Below are positions 9,512 through 19,299 of a stretch of 64,000 nucleotides of DNA, in pieces; position 1 is the stretch's first letter; the number at the start of each line of letters is the position of its first letter. The stretch is from Acidimicrobiales bacterium (lineage in GTDB: Bacteria; Actinomycetota; Acidimicrobiia; Acidimicrobiales; Aldehydirespiratoraceae), in the NCBI GenBank assembly GCA_029247365.1, contig JAQWLJ010000064.1:62001-126000 (forward strand), given 5' to 3'. The notes under the pieces were generated by a model, which worked only from the letters and a program-made list of their open reading frames with translations, was not told where the DNA came from and ran no database searches. Made by a program: the position numbers and the translations under genes.

Positions 9512-10429
9512 GTGAGCAGAGGTCGCTTCGCCCCGAGCCCAACCGGTCGGCTACACGTTGGAAACCTGCGCACGGCGATTGCTGCGTGGCTGTTTGCTCG
9601 GTCCGAAGGGAGTGAGTTCCTGCTCCGCTTCGAGGATCTCGATCGCGCCACCGCCCGACTCGAGCACGAGGACGGCCAGTGCCGCGACCTTGAAGCACTC
9701 GGCCTCAGTTGGGACAGCGACCCGATCCGGCAGTCGGATCGACTCGATCGGTACGAGGACGCGCTGGCCGACCTCGGCCGTCAGGGGCTTACCTATCGGT
9801 GTTGGTGTTCACGTCGCGAGATCCGCGAAGCCGCAAGCGCCCCCCACATGCCGCCCGGCCACTACCCGGGCACATGTCGGAACCTCACGGCACGCGAGGT
9901 CGCCGAACGCGAGTCGTCGGGAAAGTCACCGGCACTCCGGCTGCGAACCGATGCTCCCGACGTCGACATCGTCGATCGGGTGCACGGCCCGCATCGTGAG
10001 GTGGTCGACGATCTCGTTCTCCGACGAGGCGACGGAACGCCTGCGTACAACCTTGTCGTTGTCGTCGACGACGCGGCGCAGGCAGTCGAAGAGGTGGTTC
10101 GGGCCGACGACCTCCTGTCGTCAACCCCTCGCCATGCGCACCTGTTCGATCTCCTCGGCCTTCCCCGGCCCACGTGGGCGCATGTCCCTCTGGTGCTGGC
10201 GCCCGATGGCGACCGCCTGGCCAAGCGCCATGGTTCGGTGACACTCCCCGACCGAGTGGCCGTCGGCGACACGCCGGGACGGGTTGTGGCGGTGCTGGCA
10301 GCGTCACTCGGACTCGCCGTCCCGGAGGTCGAGGTCATGCCCAGCGATTTGATCGACCGTTTCTCACCCGATCAGATCGGACTCGCCCCGTGGACACTCT
10401 TGCCCGAGGGCGTGAACGATCGATGGTGA
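9512..10429 (+). CDS. gluQ: Glutamyl-Q tRNA(Asp) synthetase
   Basis: This is a 305-residue class I glutamyl-tRNA synthetase paralogue without an anticodon-binding domain. GluQ attaches glutamate to the queuosine base at position 34 of tRNA(Asp). The start GRFAPSPTGRLHVGNLRTA carries the HIGH-like signature and LAKRHG the KMSKS equivalent. The zinc ligands typical of GluQ are visible as CWC, then Y and C in GHYPGTC. The GTG at 9512 has the SD-like AGGATCAGGG upstream and gives the normal family N-terminus. The gene overlaps the phosphatase start by 7 bp, suggesting translational coupling. No queuosine biosynthesis gene is in the window. Confidence 0.92.
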   Translation: MSRGRFAPSPTGRLHVGNLRTAIAAWLFARSEGSEFLLRFEDLDRATARLEHEDGQCRDLEALGLSWDSDPIRQSDRLDRYEDALADLGRQGLTYRCWCSRREIREAASAPHMPPGHYPGTCRNLTAREVAERESSGKSPALRLRTDAPDVDIVDRVHGPHREVVDDLVLRRGDGTPAYNLVVVVDDAAQAVEEVVRADDLLSSTPRHAHLFDLLGLPRPTWAHVPLVLAPDGDRLAKRHGSVTLPDRVAVGDTPGRVVAVLAASLGLAVPEVEVMPSDLIDRFSPDQIGLAPWTLLPEGVNDRW

Positions 10430-12000
10430 AGGATATGGACACCGCTCCAGCGATCGCCGCAATCGATATCGGAACCAACTCGGTTCACATGGTCGTTGCC
10501 CGCCGACTCGACGGCGGCGCCCCCGAGATCCTCACCCGTGAGAAGGAGCCGGTCCGGCTCGGTCGAGGCAGCACCGACATGAAGCGGCTCGAGCCGGCGG
10601 CGATCGACCGCACCGTTGCAGCACTCGACCGGTTCCGACGAATCGCCGATGCCCACGACGCTGACGTTGTTGCGGTCGCCACCAGCGCCGTTCGTGAAGC
10701 TGAGAATCAGGGCGACTTTTTGCGTCGAGCACGAGCAGATGCTGGCATCGACGTCAGCGTGATCTCGGGCGTCGAGGAGGCTCGGCTCATCCACCTCGGC
10801 GCGCTTGGCGCGGTACAGGCCGCCGGCCGTCCCCACCTCGTCATCGATATTGGCGGCGGTTCCACCGAGTTCATCGCCGGCCGCTCAACCACGCCCTCAC
10901 TAATCCGGTCGCTGAAGCTTGGCCACATCCGTCTCACCGATCGCTACTTCCCGAATGGTGTGGTCACCAAGAAGGCTGTCGCTGAGTGCCGCAAGTACGT
11001 TCGCGCCTTTGTCGCGCCGGTCGCTCGTGAGATCACCGATCTCGGCTTCGAGGTCGTCATTGGCTGCTCCGGCACGATCGAGAATCTGGCGCGCATGGCC
11101 GCTCATGATCAGGGTGACACCCCGCGCACGGTGGACAACCTCATCGTGACCCGAGACGGTCTGGCGAAGGTCGTGACGCAGCTGCTTGCGACCGAGGATG
11201 CCGACGAGCGTCGATCGTTCGCTGGCCTCGACGCCCACCGCGCCGATGTGATTGTCGGCGGCGCGATACTGCTCCGTCAGCTCGTCACGAGTCTCGGCAT
11301 CGACGAGATGGTCGTTTCACCAGCTGCGCTGCGGGAAGGCGTCGTGCTGGACCGTTTCCGCCGCCTGGACTCCTCGAGCGATGCGCTCCACCACCTCACT
11401 GACATCCGACGATCGAGCGTGATCGGGTTGGCAAAGCGGTTCGAGGAAGACCTCGGTCACGCGCAGCATGCCACCGACCTCTCGCTGGAACTGTTCGACG
11501 CGCTGCAGCCCGTGCACGGACTCGGCGAAGCCGAGCGGACAATCCTTGAGGCAGCGGGCATGCTGCACAACGTCGGGCGGTTCATCGCCCACGCCGCCCA
11601 CCACAAGCACAGCTACTACCTGATACGGCACAGCGAACATCTCGCCGGGTTCACCGAGCAGGAGATCGAACTGATCGCCCAGGTCGCCCGATACCACCGC
11701 AAAAGCAACCCCCGTAACAAGCACCAGGAGTTCGCTACGCTTGCCGAATACGACCAGCGGGCCGTTCGGGTGCTTGCCGGTTTACTTCGGATCGCGATCG
11801 CCCTCGACCGGACGTACCTACGAGCGGTGGAGCGGGTCACGGCCTGTCTCGATGATGAACTCACCATCTCGTTGTCGACTCAGCCCAACGCTGATCTTGA
11901 ACTCGAACTGTTCACCGCACGGGAGCGCGCCGGCTTGCTGAGCCTCGCGCTTGGCACGAAGATCGCATTCGTCGTCAACGACCAAGGATCTCCCCCATGA
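10423..12000 (+). CDS. Exopolyphosphatase / guanosine pentaphosphate phosphatase family (Ppx/GppA)
   Basis: This 525-residue protein belongs to the sugar-kinase/Hsp70-actin fold. The N-terminal phosphate loop IDIGTNSVHMVV and the second loop VIDIGGGSTEF are typical of Ppx/GppA. The C-terminal half resembles an HD domain (LHNVGRFIAHAAHHKHSYYLIRHSE). The family removes phosphates from polyphosphate or pppGpp. The start could be ATG 10423 or ATG 10435; I took 10423, which overlaps gluQ. The following hydrolase gene begins within the stop codon (ATGA), so the three genes probably form an operon. Confidence 0.9.
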   Translation: MVKDMDTAPAIAAIDIGTNSVHMVVARRLDGGAPEILTREKEPVRLGRGSTDMKRLEPAAIDRTVAALDRFRRIADAHDADVVAVATSAVREAENQGDFLRRARADAGIDVSVISGVEEARLIHLGALGAVQAAGRPHLVIDIGGGSTEFIAGRSTTPSLIRSLKLGHIRLTDRYFPNGVVTKKAVAECRKYVRAFVAPVAREITDLGFEVVIGCSGTIENLARMAAHDQGDTPRTVDNLIVTRDGLAKVVTQLLATEDADERRSFAGLDAHRADVIVGGAILLRQLVTSLGIDEMVVSPAALREGVVLDRFRRLDSSSDALHHLTDIRRSSVIGLAKRFEEDLGHAQHATDLSLELFDALQPVHGLGEAERTILEAAGMLHNVGRFIAHAAHHKHSYYLIRHSEHLAGFTEQEIELIAQVARYHRKSNPRNKHQEFATLAEYDQRAVRVLAGLLRIAIALDRTYLRAVERVTACLDDELTISLSTQPNADLELELFTARERAGLLSLALGTKIAFVVNDQGSPP

Positions 12001-12881
12001 CCGACACTCCCCTGTGGTTCACCAATGCGATCGATGCCTCACCAGAACGGATCCGCGTCGACGCAGTGGGTGTATCGATCAACGCGTTCATCTGGGGCGA
12101 CGCCGGTAAGCCCGGCATCGTGCTGATTCACGGAGGCGCAGCGCACGCCCAGTGGTGGAGCCATATTGCGCCGGCGTTCCTGCCTGACTACCGGGTTGTC
12201 GCCCTCGACCTGAGCGGACACGGCGACAGCGACCGCCGCGAACGCTACGGACTCGACCTCTGGACCGATGAAGTCATCGCCGTGATCGATGCAGCCGAGT
12301 TCGCCAGCGAGCCGGTCGTTGTTGGTCACTCGATGGGCGGCTTCGTCACAATCGCCACCGCGGCTCGACACAACGAACGCCTCGGCGGCGCGGTGATCAT
12401 CGACTCGCCAGTCGTGAAGATCGATCCTGAGGTCGAGCAGGCCCGGCGCACCAACGACTTCGCGAAGGCGAAGGTCTACGACGACCCAGAGATCCCGGTA
12501 GCGAAGTTCCGCACGATCCCCGCGCAGGAGAACTACCTGCCATTCGTAAAGGAGCACATTGCCCGGACCTCGCTTCGCGAACTCGATGACGGGCAGTGGG
12601 GCTGGAAGTTTGATCCGACGGTGTTCATCCCAAAACGCAACGACGCAGCGACCTACCTACGCGACATCCGGTGCCGGGTCGCACTGCTGCGCTGCGAGCA
12701 CGGTCTCGTCACCCGAGATATCGGCGACTACATGTACGCCGAGATGGGGCGCGTTGCACCCGTCATCGAACTCCCGACCGCCGGTCACCATCCGATGCTC
12801 GACGTGCCTTTGATTCTCATCACCGCGCTGCGATCACTCCTTGCCGACTGGGGTCACTCCCACCCGCTGCGCCGAGCCTGA
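11997..12881 (+). CDS. Alpha/beta hydrolase
   Basis: This 294-residue alpha/beta-hydrolase-fold enzyme has the oxyanion segment LIHGGAAHAQWW, the nucleophile elbow VGHSMGGFV and a C-terminal His in TAGHHPMLD. A family acid residue is not obvious. It starts inside the phosphatase stop codon (4-bp ATGA overlap) and so should be translated with it. It converges with the LLM oxidoreductase with only 3 bp between stops. Substrate unknown. Confidence 0.85.
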   Translation: MTDTPLWFTNAIDASPERIRVDAVGVSINAFIWGDAGKPGIVLIHGGAAHAQWWSHIAPAFLPDYRVVALDLSGHGDSDRRERYGLDLWTDEVIAVIDAAEFASEPVVVGHSMGGFVTIATAARHNERLGGAVIIDSPVVKIDPEVEQARRTNDFAKAKVYDDPEIPVAKFRTIPAQENYLPFVKEHIARTSLRELDDGQWGWKFDPTVFIPKRNDAATYLRDIRCRVALLRCEHGLVTRDIGDYMYAEMGRVAPVIELPTAGHHPMLDVPLILITALRSLLADWGHSHPLRRA

Positions 12882-12884
12882 GCC

Positions 12885-13748
12885 TCAGTCCATGAATGGG
12901 GCGAACTTCTCGCCCATGGCGGCGATGCGCGCCTCAGGGTCCTTGAAGAACAGGAAGGCCGGCACGGAGAGGCGGTCGATCCCCCACGAGGCTGCCTCCT
13001 CGACCGCAGCTGCGGTGTCGTCGCCAAACAGGTTGGGATGAACCCCCGAAATGTCCAGCGCCTCGGCGTCGCGGCCATTGTCGGCTGCGGTCTGGCGAGC
13101 GACGTCGACCAGCTCCGCCATGTCTCCGCCGGCCGGGAAGAAGCCGTCGCCGACGCGCCCGGCCCGTTTGGCCGCCGCATGCGAATGACCACCGATGGTG
13201 ATCGGAACGGAACCATTGGCGGGCTTCGGGTTCGAGCTCATGTTCTCGAACTGGATGAACTCACCGTTGAAGCTGGCACTGTCGCTGGCCCAGAGACTCC
13301 GCATGACCTCCATGTACTCCTCGGTCCGAGGGCCGCGACGTTCCCACGGCACACCGAGCACGTCGAACTCCTCCTTGAGCCAGCCGATGCCGATGCCAAG
13401 CTGCACGCGGCCACCGGACATGTTGTCGAGTGTGGCGACTTCCTTGGCGTACGTGATCGGGTGACGCTCGGGTAGCAGCGAGATGCCGGTCGCAAGCATC
13501 AGCTCGGACGTGTTCGCAGCGACGTAAGCGAGCCACACGAGGGGGTCGGGGATGGGGTTGTCGCCGCTGCCCGGCATCTTGCCGTCGGGGGCGTAGGGGT
13601 AGGTCGACTCGTAGCCCTCGGGATACACGATGTGTTCGACCGTCCACACCGAATCGAAGCCGGCGGCCTCTGCGGCCCTGCCGAGCATCGCGGCGCCCGG
13701 CCCACCCGCGAACGGGCCGGTGTTGGCAAACATGATTCCGAACTTCAT
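12885..13748 (-). CDS. LLM class F420-dependent oxidoreductase (luciferase-like)
   Basis: This 287-residue TIM-barrel protein of the bacterial luciferase-like family has the N-terminus MKFGIMFANTGPF and the blocks EAAGFDSVWTVEH, NTSELMLATGISLLPERHP and SGGRVQLGIGIGWLKEEF. These are typical of the actinobacterial F420-dependent subgroup. It would use reduced F420 (or flavin) to transfer hydride to, or oxidise, an unknown substrate. The ATG at 13748 has a strong ribosome binding site (AGAGGAG). It is a single gene between a convergent hydrolase and the YceI gene. Confidence 0.88.
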   Translation of the reverse strand: MKFGIMFANTGPFAGGPGAAMLGRAAEAAGFDSVWTVEHIVYPEGYESTYPYAPDGKMPGSGDNPIPDPLVWLAYVAANTSELMLATGISLLPERHPITYAKEVATLDNMSGGRVQLGIGIGWLKEEFDVLGVPWERRGPRTEEYMEVMRSLWASDSASFNGEFIQFENMSSNPKPANGSVPITIGGHSHAAAKRAGRVGDGFFPAGGDMAELVDVARQTAADNGRDAEALDISGVHPNLFGDDTAAAVEEAASWGIDRLSVPAFLFFKDPEARIAAMGEKFAPFMD

Positions 13749-13842
13749 GGCAGTACTCCTCTTCGGGCTGCGCCGCCCGTCTCGTGGCCGTCATCCTGCC
13801 GCGTGACCTAACCCCGAAGCGAATAGGCCCGGGCCGCCACAT

Positions 13843-14382
13843 TCAGCCGCTTGGTACGAGCTGGATCTCGAGCTCGAGCGCGACCTTGTCGCTGACCAGC
13901 ATGCCGTCCATGCCCAGGGGGGCGTTGAAGTCGATACCGAAGTCGCTCCGCCGAATCGTGCCCGTCGCCGAAAACCCGGCGCGGGTCGTCTCATAGCCGT
14001 CGACGGTCACTCCATGGAAGTTGACGTCGAGTTCGACCGGTCGCGTGACACCGTTGATCGTGAGTTCCCCCCGAAGACCGTGTTCATCGGCGGCAGTGGA
14101 CACGAACGTCATCCGGGGGTTCGTCTCGGCATCGAAGAAGTCGCTGCTCTGGAGGTGGGCGTCGCGATCGGGGTTGTTGGTTTCGACCGAGCTGACGTCG
14201 ACGGAGACCTGCACCGACGAGGCGGCGGCATCGTCGCCGATGATGGCGGTCCCCGAGAAGGAGTTGAATCGGCCTCGAACGCCGGACAGGCCGAGGTGGC
14301 GCACGGCAAAACCGAGTTCGCTGTGCATTGGCTCGATCATCCACGTGCCGGTGGTGAGGGTGAAGGTTTCGGTAATGGACAT
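13843..14382 (-). CDS. YceI family protein
   Basis: This is a 179-residue YceI-domain protein, a lipocalin-like barrel that binds isoprenoid-type hydrophobic molecules in characterised members. Typical blocks are WMIEPMHSELGFAVRHLGLS, VRGRFNSFSG, HLQSSDFFDAETNPRMTF and SDFGIDFNAPLG. No signal peptide is visible, so it is probably cytoplasmic. The ATG at 14382 was chosen over an in-frame GTG at 14430 because the intervening residues lack family character. Two operator-like palindromes lie upstream at 14434 and 14465, which suggests control by a small repressor such as a MarR-type protein (inference). Confidence 0.9.
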   Translation of the reverse strand: MSITETFTLTTGTWMIEPMHSELGFAVRHLGLSGVRGRFNSFSGTAIIGDDAAASSVQVSVDVSSVETNNPDRDAHLQSSDFFDAETNPRMTFVSTAADEHGLRGELTINGVTRPVELDVNFHGVTVDGYETTRAGFSATGTIRRSDFGIDFNAPLGMDGMLVSDKVALELEIQLVPSG

Positions 14383-14433
14383 TCGTGACTGCTCCGTCTG
14401 TTTGGTTACGGGTGGAGGGTTCTTGTGCACTAT

Positions 14434-14445
14434 TTCAATATTGAA
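14434..14445. promoter_or_regulatory. Perfect 12-bp palindrome, candidate operator 1
   Basis: TTCAATATTGAA is a perfect inverted repeat in the divergent region between the YceI gene and the acyl-CoA synthetase. It is unusually AT-rich for this genome and resembles MarR-family operators in form. A near copy lies exactly 31 bp away, about three helix turns. Confidence 0.5.
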
Positions 14446-14464
14446 CTATGTGGACAGACATTAC

Positions 14465-14476
14465 TTTAAGATTGAA
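14465..14476. promoter_or_regulatory. Imperfect copy of the palindrome, candidate operator 2
   Basis: TTTAAGATTGAA differs from the perfect palindrome at 14434 in two positions. Both sites share the minus-strand sequence TAGTTCAAT, giving a direct repeat with 31-bp spacing. Two sites on the same helix face suggest cooperative binding by one dimeric regulator. Confidence 0.4.
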
Positions 14477-14532
14477 CTACTTCCACCGTTCTCCCAGTGG
14501 CGTTCGTCACACGACGCCGCGAGACTGCGGGC

Positions 14533-16170
<1,638 letters not shown>

Positions 16171-16196
16171 CAGTCGTGGGGGGCAACATCACCTCA

Positions 16197-16997
16197 ATGG
16201 AGCTGTATCCCCGGCCCGAACGGCTGCTGGTCGAGCTCCGCGCCCGGGGCATCGCCGACAACGCGCCGGTCCTCGTCGAGATGCTGTCGGAGATCGATCA
16301 GCTCCACTATCACGGCACCGCCGCACTCGACATCGCAATCAAGCGGGCCGAGATCGGATCGGCCAGCCGCGTGCTCGAAATCGGGAGCGGCTGGGGCGGA
16401 TGCGCCCGCTGGATCGCCCACCGCGCCGGCGCATCCGTCACGGCGGTCGAGATGCAGGCCGACTACGACCGCATCGGGCGCACATTGACCGCACGAGCCG
16501 GGCTCGATGATCGAGTCATGCACGTCAACGCGGACTTCCTGGAATTCCAACTAGCCGGGCCCTACACCCACGTAGTGAGTTGGTTGGCTCTGTTCCATAT
16601 TCCTGACCGTCCCCGCTGCCTCGGAAAGATCGCCGACGCTCTCGAGCCGACGGGTGTGCTTTGGGCTGAGGACCTCTACGCAAGAGGTCCAGTCCCCGGC
16701 AACGAGCGAGCCGCGTTCAACGCACGCCTTTTCCCGAACTCGCTCGTGACGATCGATGAGTACAGAGCAGGGCTTCATCAAGCCGGCCTCGAGATCATGG
16801 AAGTCGAGGACATGTCCCAGGACTGGGGCCACTTCACCGAGACAAGAACCGCATCGTTCCGAGCCGACCGAGCCGCGTTCGAACACCGACATGGCTCAGC
16901 AACATTTGAGGCGCTCGATCGGTTCTACGACGGGATGGCATCGGACTTCGCCCGCAGTTTCGTCGGCGGACTCCGGATCCTCGCGCGAAAGGGCTAG
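16197..16997 (+). CDS. Class I SAM-dependent methyltransferase
   Basis: This 266-residue protein has a clear SAM-binding motif I (VLEIGSGWGGCARWIA), an acidic residue after strand 2 (TAVEMQAD) and the post-motif VVSWLALFHIPDR. This is the layout of small-molecule class I methyltransferases. The methyl acceptor is unknown. The start is uncertain: ATG 16197 was chosen, GTG 16176 is possible, and no strong ribosome binding site distinguishes them. It follows the acyl-CoA synthetase by 26 bp and overlaps the convergent dioxygenase stop by 4 bp. Confidence 0.82.
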   Translation: MELYPRPERLLVELRARGIADNAPVLVEMLSEIDQLHYHGTAALDIAIKRAEIGSASRVLEIGSGWGGCARWIAHRAGASVTAVEMQADYDRIGRTLTARAGLDDRVMHVNADFLEFQLAGPYTHVVSWLALFHIPDRPRCLGKIADALEPTGVLWAEDLYARGPVPGNERAAFNARLFPNSLVTIDEYRAGLHQAGLEIMEVEDMSQDWGHFTETRTASFRADRAAFEHRHGSATFEALDRFYDGMASDFARSFVGGLRILARKG

Positions 16998-17890
16998 ATC
17001 GGCATCTCGCCGATCACGGCCAGCCGATACATCTCGCGGCGTTGGCCGCCATAGTCGCCAATCGCGTAATGCGCCGTTACTCGGTTGTCCCAGACCATGA
17101 TCGTGTCGGGTTCCCACACCATGCGTGCGGTCATCGCAGGCAGCCGGCTGTGGTCGAAGAGAAATCGGAGAATCGCCGCGCTCTCGTCGTCGCTACAGCC
17201 CTCGATCTGCACCGAGTACGCCTGGTTGACGAACAACGAGTGACTCCCGGTCTCGGGATGGGTCCGCTTGATTGGGTGGTAGTGCTCGATGCGCTCTAGG
17301 TCCAGACTCCGGTCGAAGCCGAGGTAGTCCCCCTTCTTCCGCATAGCGACCTTCTGCCCGAGGCCAGTCGCGGCATGGAGGACGCGACGCCCGTCGAGCA
17401 TCTCACGAAACACGGGAGTAAGGGTCTGCCACGCAAGTTCCATGTCGGCGAACAGCGTGTCACCGCCGTGCGTCGGGACGTGTTTGCCCCACAAGACCGT
17501 TAGGCCACCGGGTTGCTCGAGATAGCTACCATCGGAGTGCCAGTCGCCGCCAAAGTTGTACGCCGTCGACGCGGCGTCGCGGACAAGACCCATCACCTGG
17601 GGATGGTCAGCGAACGGCGGCTCGACGTAGGAATCGACAGCGAGCTCGCCCAGTTGCTGACCGAAACCGACATAGTCGGCGATCGACAGGTCGTTCGACT
17701 GACCGCGGAGCATGATGGCCTTGAAGGCATGTAGCAGCCGACCCAGCTGGTCGTAGTCCATGTCGGCGACGTCGAGTCCGTGGACGTACGCGCCCATCGC
17801 GCCCGCCACCGGCTGAACGTCGGCCGTGAACTGCGACAAATCGTGCTGACGGGTCTCGGTCTGGATTGCCCAGGTCGGCTGCAATGGCAT
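16994..17890 (-). CDS. TauD/TfdA family Fe(II)/2-oxoglutarate dioxygenase
   Basis: This 298-residue oxygenase of the TauD/TfdA family couples 2-oxoglutarate decarboxylation to substrate hydroxylation. The iron ligands are visible as HSD in GGDWHSDGSY and the distal His in NRVTAHYAIGD. The 2-oxoglutarate-binding Arg is in QRREMYRLAV. The substrate is not evident; family members act on sulfonates, aryloxyacetates, carnitine precursors and others. The ATG at 17890 is supported by a TACGGT box 7 bp upstream, a leaderless arrangement. A longer in-frame extension to 17977 has no family features. Confidence 0.88.
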   Translation of the reverse strand: MPLQPTWAIQTETRQHDLSQFTADVQPVAGAMGAYVHGLDVADMDYDQLGRLLHAFKAIMLRGQSNDLSIADYVGFGQQLGELAVDSYVEPPFADHPQVMGLVRDAASTAYNFGGDWHSDGSYLEQPGGLTVLWGKHVPTHGGDTLFADMELAWQTLTPVFREMLDGRRVLHAATGLGQKVAMRKKGDYLGFDRSLDLERIEHYHPIKRTHPETGSHSLFVNQAYSVQIEGCSDDESAAILRFLFDHSRLPAMTARMVWEPDTIMVWDNRVTAHYAIGDYGGQRREMYRLAVIGEMPI

Positions 17891-17897
17891 GAGCGGA

Positions 17898-17903
17898 ACC
17901 GTA
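17898..17903 (-). promoter_or_regulatory. Candidate -10 box of a leaderless promoter (dioxygenase gene)
   Basis: TACGGT on the minus strand lies 7 nt before the ATG at 17890. This fits an actinobacterial TANNNT -10 element with transcription starting at the start codon. Confidence 0.45.
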
Positions 17904-18254
17904 CCGCTACATCCAGAACCGCCGCTTGGTCCGTTCCGACGCGCAGAACCACACGGTGTGAAACCCTCTCGTGGCATCGACCCCAGCCGGTTTCGTGGAG
18001 CGGCAGGCGCCGCCGAGTTATCGGTGGCCCGCTTCTTTGGGCCTCAGGGCCTCGCCCTTGCTCACGAGCGAGGCGGAGGGTCGGGCTGAATCCCGAATCG
18101 CCGCACGAGGTATCCGACTCGAGGGCCACTGGAGCTTGTCGCGGTTGTTGCTGGACACGGAACCAGCGCCGACGAGCGTCGCACCCCGTCGTCGAGCGCC
18201 TGGGTCTTCAACATTGAGAGAAAGCGTTCCCCCCCTTTTTACCGTTGGCGCCTC

Positions 18255-18272
18255 GCAGAACCTAGGTTCTGC
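18255..18272. promoter_or_regulatory. Perfect 18-bp palindrome upstream of a methyltransferase gene
   Basis: GCAGAACCTAGGTTCTGC is a perfect 18-bp inverted repeat ending 7 bp before the ATG at 18280. A TACCGT box 10 bp upstream would place transcription start at the edge of the palindrome. It could be an operator or an RNA hairpin covering the ribosome binding region. Confidence 0.55.
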
Positions 18273-18279
18273 CTCGCCC

Positions 18280-18999
18280 ATGACTGCACGCGATCGCTAT
18301 GTCGACCTCCTCGTAGGGTGCCTCACCCGCGAACTCTTCCTCGACCAGGAAGACATCGCCCCCGAGATCAGAGCCGAAGGTCGTGACTGGCCGGCGACGG
18401 CCGAGACGATGGTCGGCCGCCGACGGCTCGACAACGTTCGCCTCGCCGTCGAGACCGTCTTGGCCGAAGGTGTGCCTGGCGACCTGATCGAAACAGGTGT
18501 GTGGCGGGGCGGTGTCACGATCCTGATGCGAGGCATCCTCGAAGCGTGGGAGAACCCAGATCGCCAGGTGTGGGTCGCCGACTCGTTTGAAGGACTTCCG
18601 GCTCCGAACGTCGTGGACTATCCCGACGACGAAGGCCACGACCTTTCGGGCGTCACCACCCTCATGGTCAATGCCCACCAGGTGCGAGCCAACTTCGATC
18701 GCTACGGACTGCTCGACGACCGGGTCCGTTTCCTCGAAGGATGGTTTGCCGACACGCTCGCCCCGGCTCCGATCGAACAGCTCGCTGTCCTGCGCCTCGA
18801 CGGCGATCTCTACGAGTCGACCATGGACGCCCTCGTTCCCCTCTACGACAAGGTGAGCAGCGGCGGCTTCGTGATCGTCGACGACTACGGGGCGTGGGAG
18901 CCCTGCCGTAGGGCAGTCGAGAATTTCCGGGCCGAACGCGGCATTACCGACGAAATCCACGAGATCGACTGGACCGGGGTCTACTGGCGCAAGTCTTGA
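18280..18999 (+). CDS. TylF/macrocin O-methyltransferase family protein
   Basis: This 239-residue class I, metal-dependent methyltransferase belongs to the TylF family, whose founding member methylates a sugar hydroxyl of macrocin. The SAM region DLIETGVWRGGVTILMRGIL, the RLDGDLYESTMDAL block and the metal-site aspartates in FVIVDDYGAWE are clear. The ATG at 18280 begins a normal-length family protein. No glycosyltransferase or macrolide gene is nearby, so the acceptor is unknown. A palindrome directly upstream suggests specific regulation. Confidence 0.88.
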   Translation: MTARDRYVDLLVGCLTRELFLDQEDIAPEIRAEGRDWPATAETMVGRRRLDNVRLAVETVLAEGVPGDLIETGVWRGGVTILMRGILEAWENPDRQVWVADSFEGLPAPNVVDYPDDEGHDLSGVTTLMVNAHQVRANFDRYGLLDDRVRFLEGWFADTLAPAPIEQLAVLRLDGDLYESTMDALVPLYDKVSSGGFVIVDDYGAWEPCRRAVENFRAERGITDEIHEIDWTGVYWRKS

Positions 19000-19299
19000 G
19001 CGCGCTGCAACACCGCCCAACCAACCGCGCCTGCGGGGCGCGACACCGACGACCTCACCGGTCGCCTCATTTCGTTGGTATTCACCACCGTTGCCACTCG
19101 CGCTGCGCTTCGGCGAGTCCGCCGAGGACCTGACACACCATCAGGTTTTCTGCGACCATTCACCGATGGGAGCGGACCAAACATCGCTGGAGATCACTCG
19201 CGGTTCGCTCCTCGGCAAAACCACTCGACAACGCCACACACCTACCGGTCGACTCCTCGTCGCCGGGCACGACCAAATGCGAAAGGGTCCGTTCGAACT
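19000..19299. other. Intergenic region, no gene recognised
   Basis: About 300 bp lie between the TylF-like gene and the monooxygenase. Short open frames here show no recognisable protein. The only structure I see is the terminator-like hairpin at 19128-19149. Confidence 0.5.
19128..19149 (+). terminator. Candidate rho-independent terminator
   Basis: A 6-bp inverted repeat ACCTGA/TCAGGT with a 7-nt loop is followed immediately by a short T run. It lies 129 bp downstream of the TylF-like gene and ahead of the monooxygenase. The stem is short, so the assignment is tentative. Confidence 0.35.

Larger units (their letters stand above)
17891..18279. other. Intergenic region with hairpin and promoter-like elements
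   Basis: This 389-bp gap separates the divergent dioxygenase and TylF-like genes. The open frame that runs through it into the downstream gene has no recognisable protein features. It holds the dioxygenase -10 box near 17898, an inverted repeat CCTCGC/GCGAGG around 18050-18073 with a GCTC/GAGC pair inside, a T-rich stretch ending at TACCGT (18240-18245, a possible -10 for the plus strand), and the 18-bp palindrome at 18255. Confidence 0.5.

Noticed and set aside
18049-18073. CCTCGC/GCGAGG inverted repeat as a terminator in the dioxygenase-methyltransferase gap.
   Set aside because: The flanking genes are divergent, so no transcript should end here, and there is no T run. Similar GC-rich repeats arise by chance.
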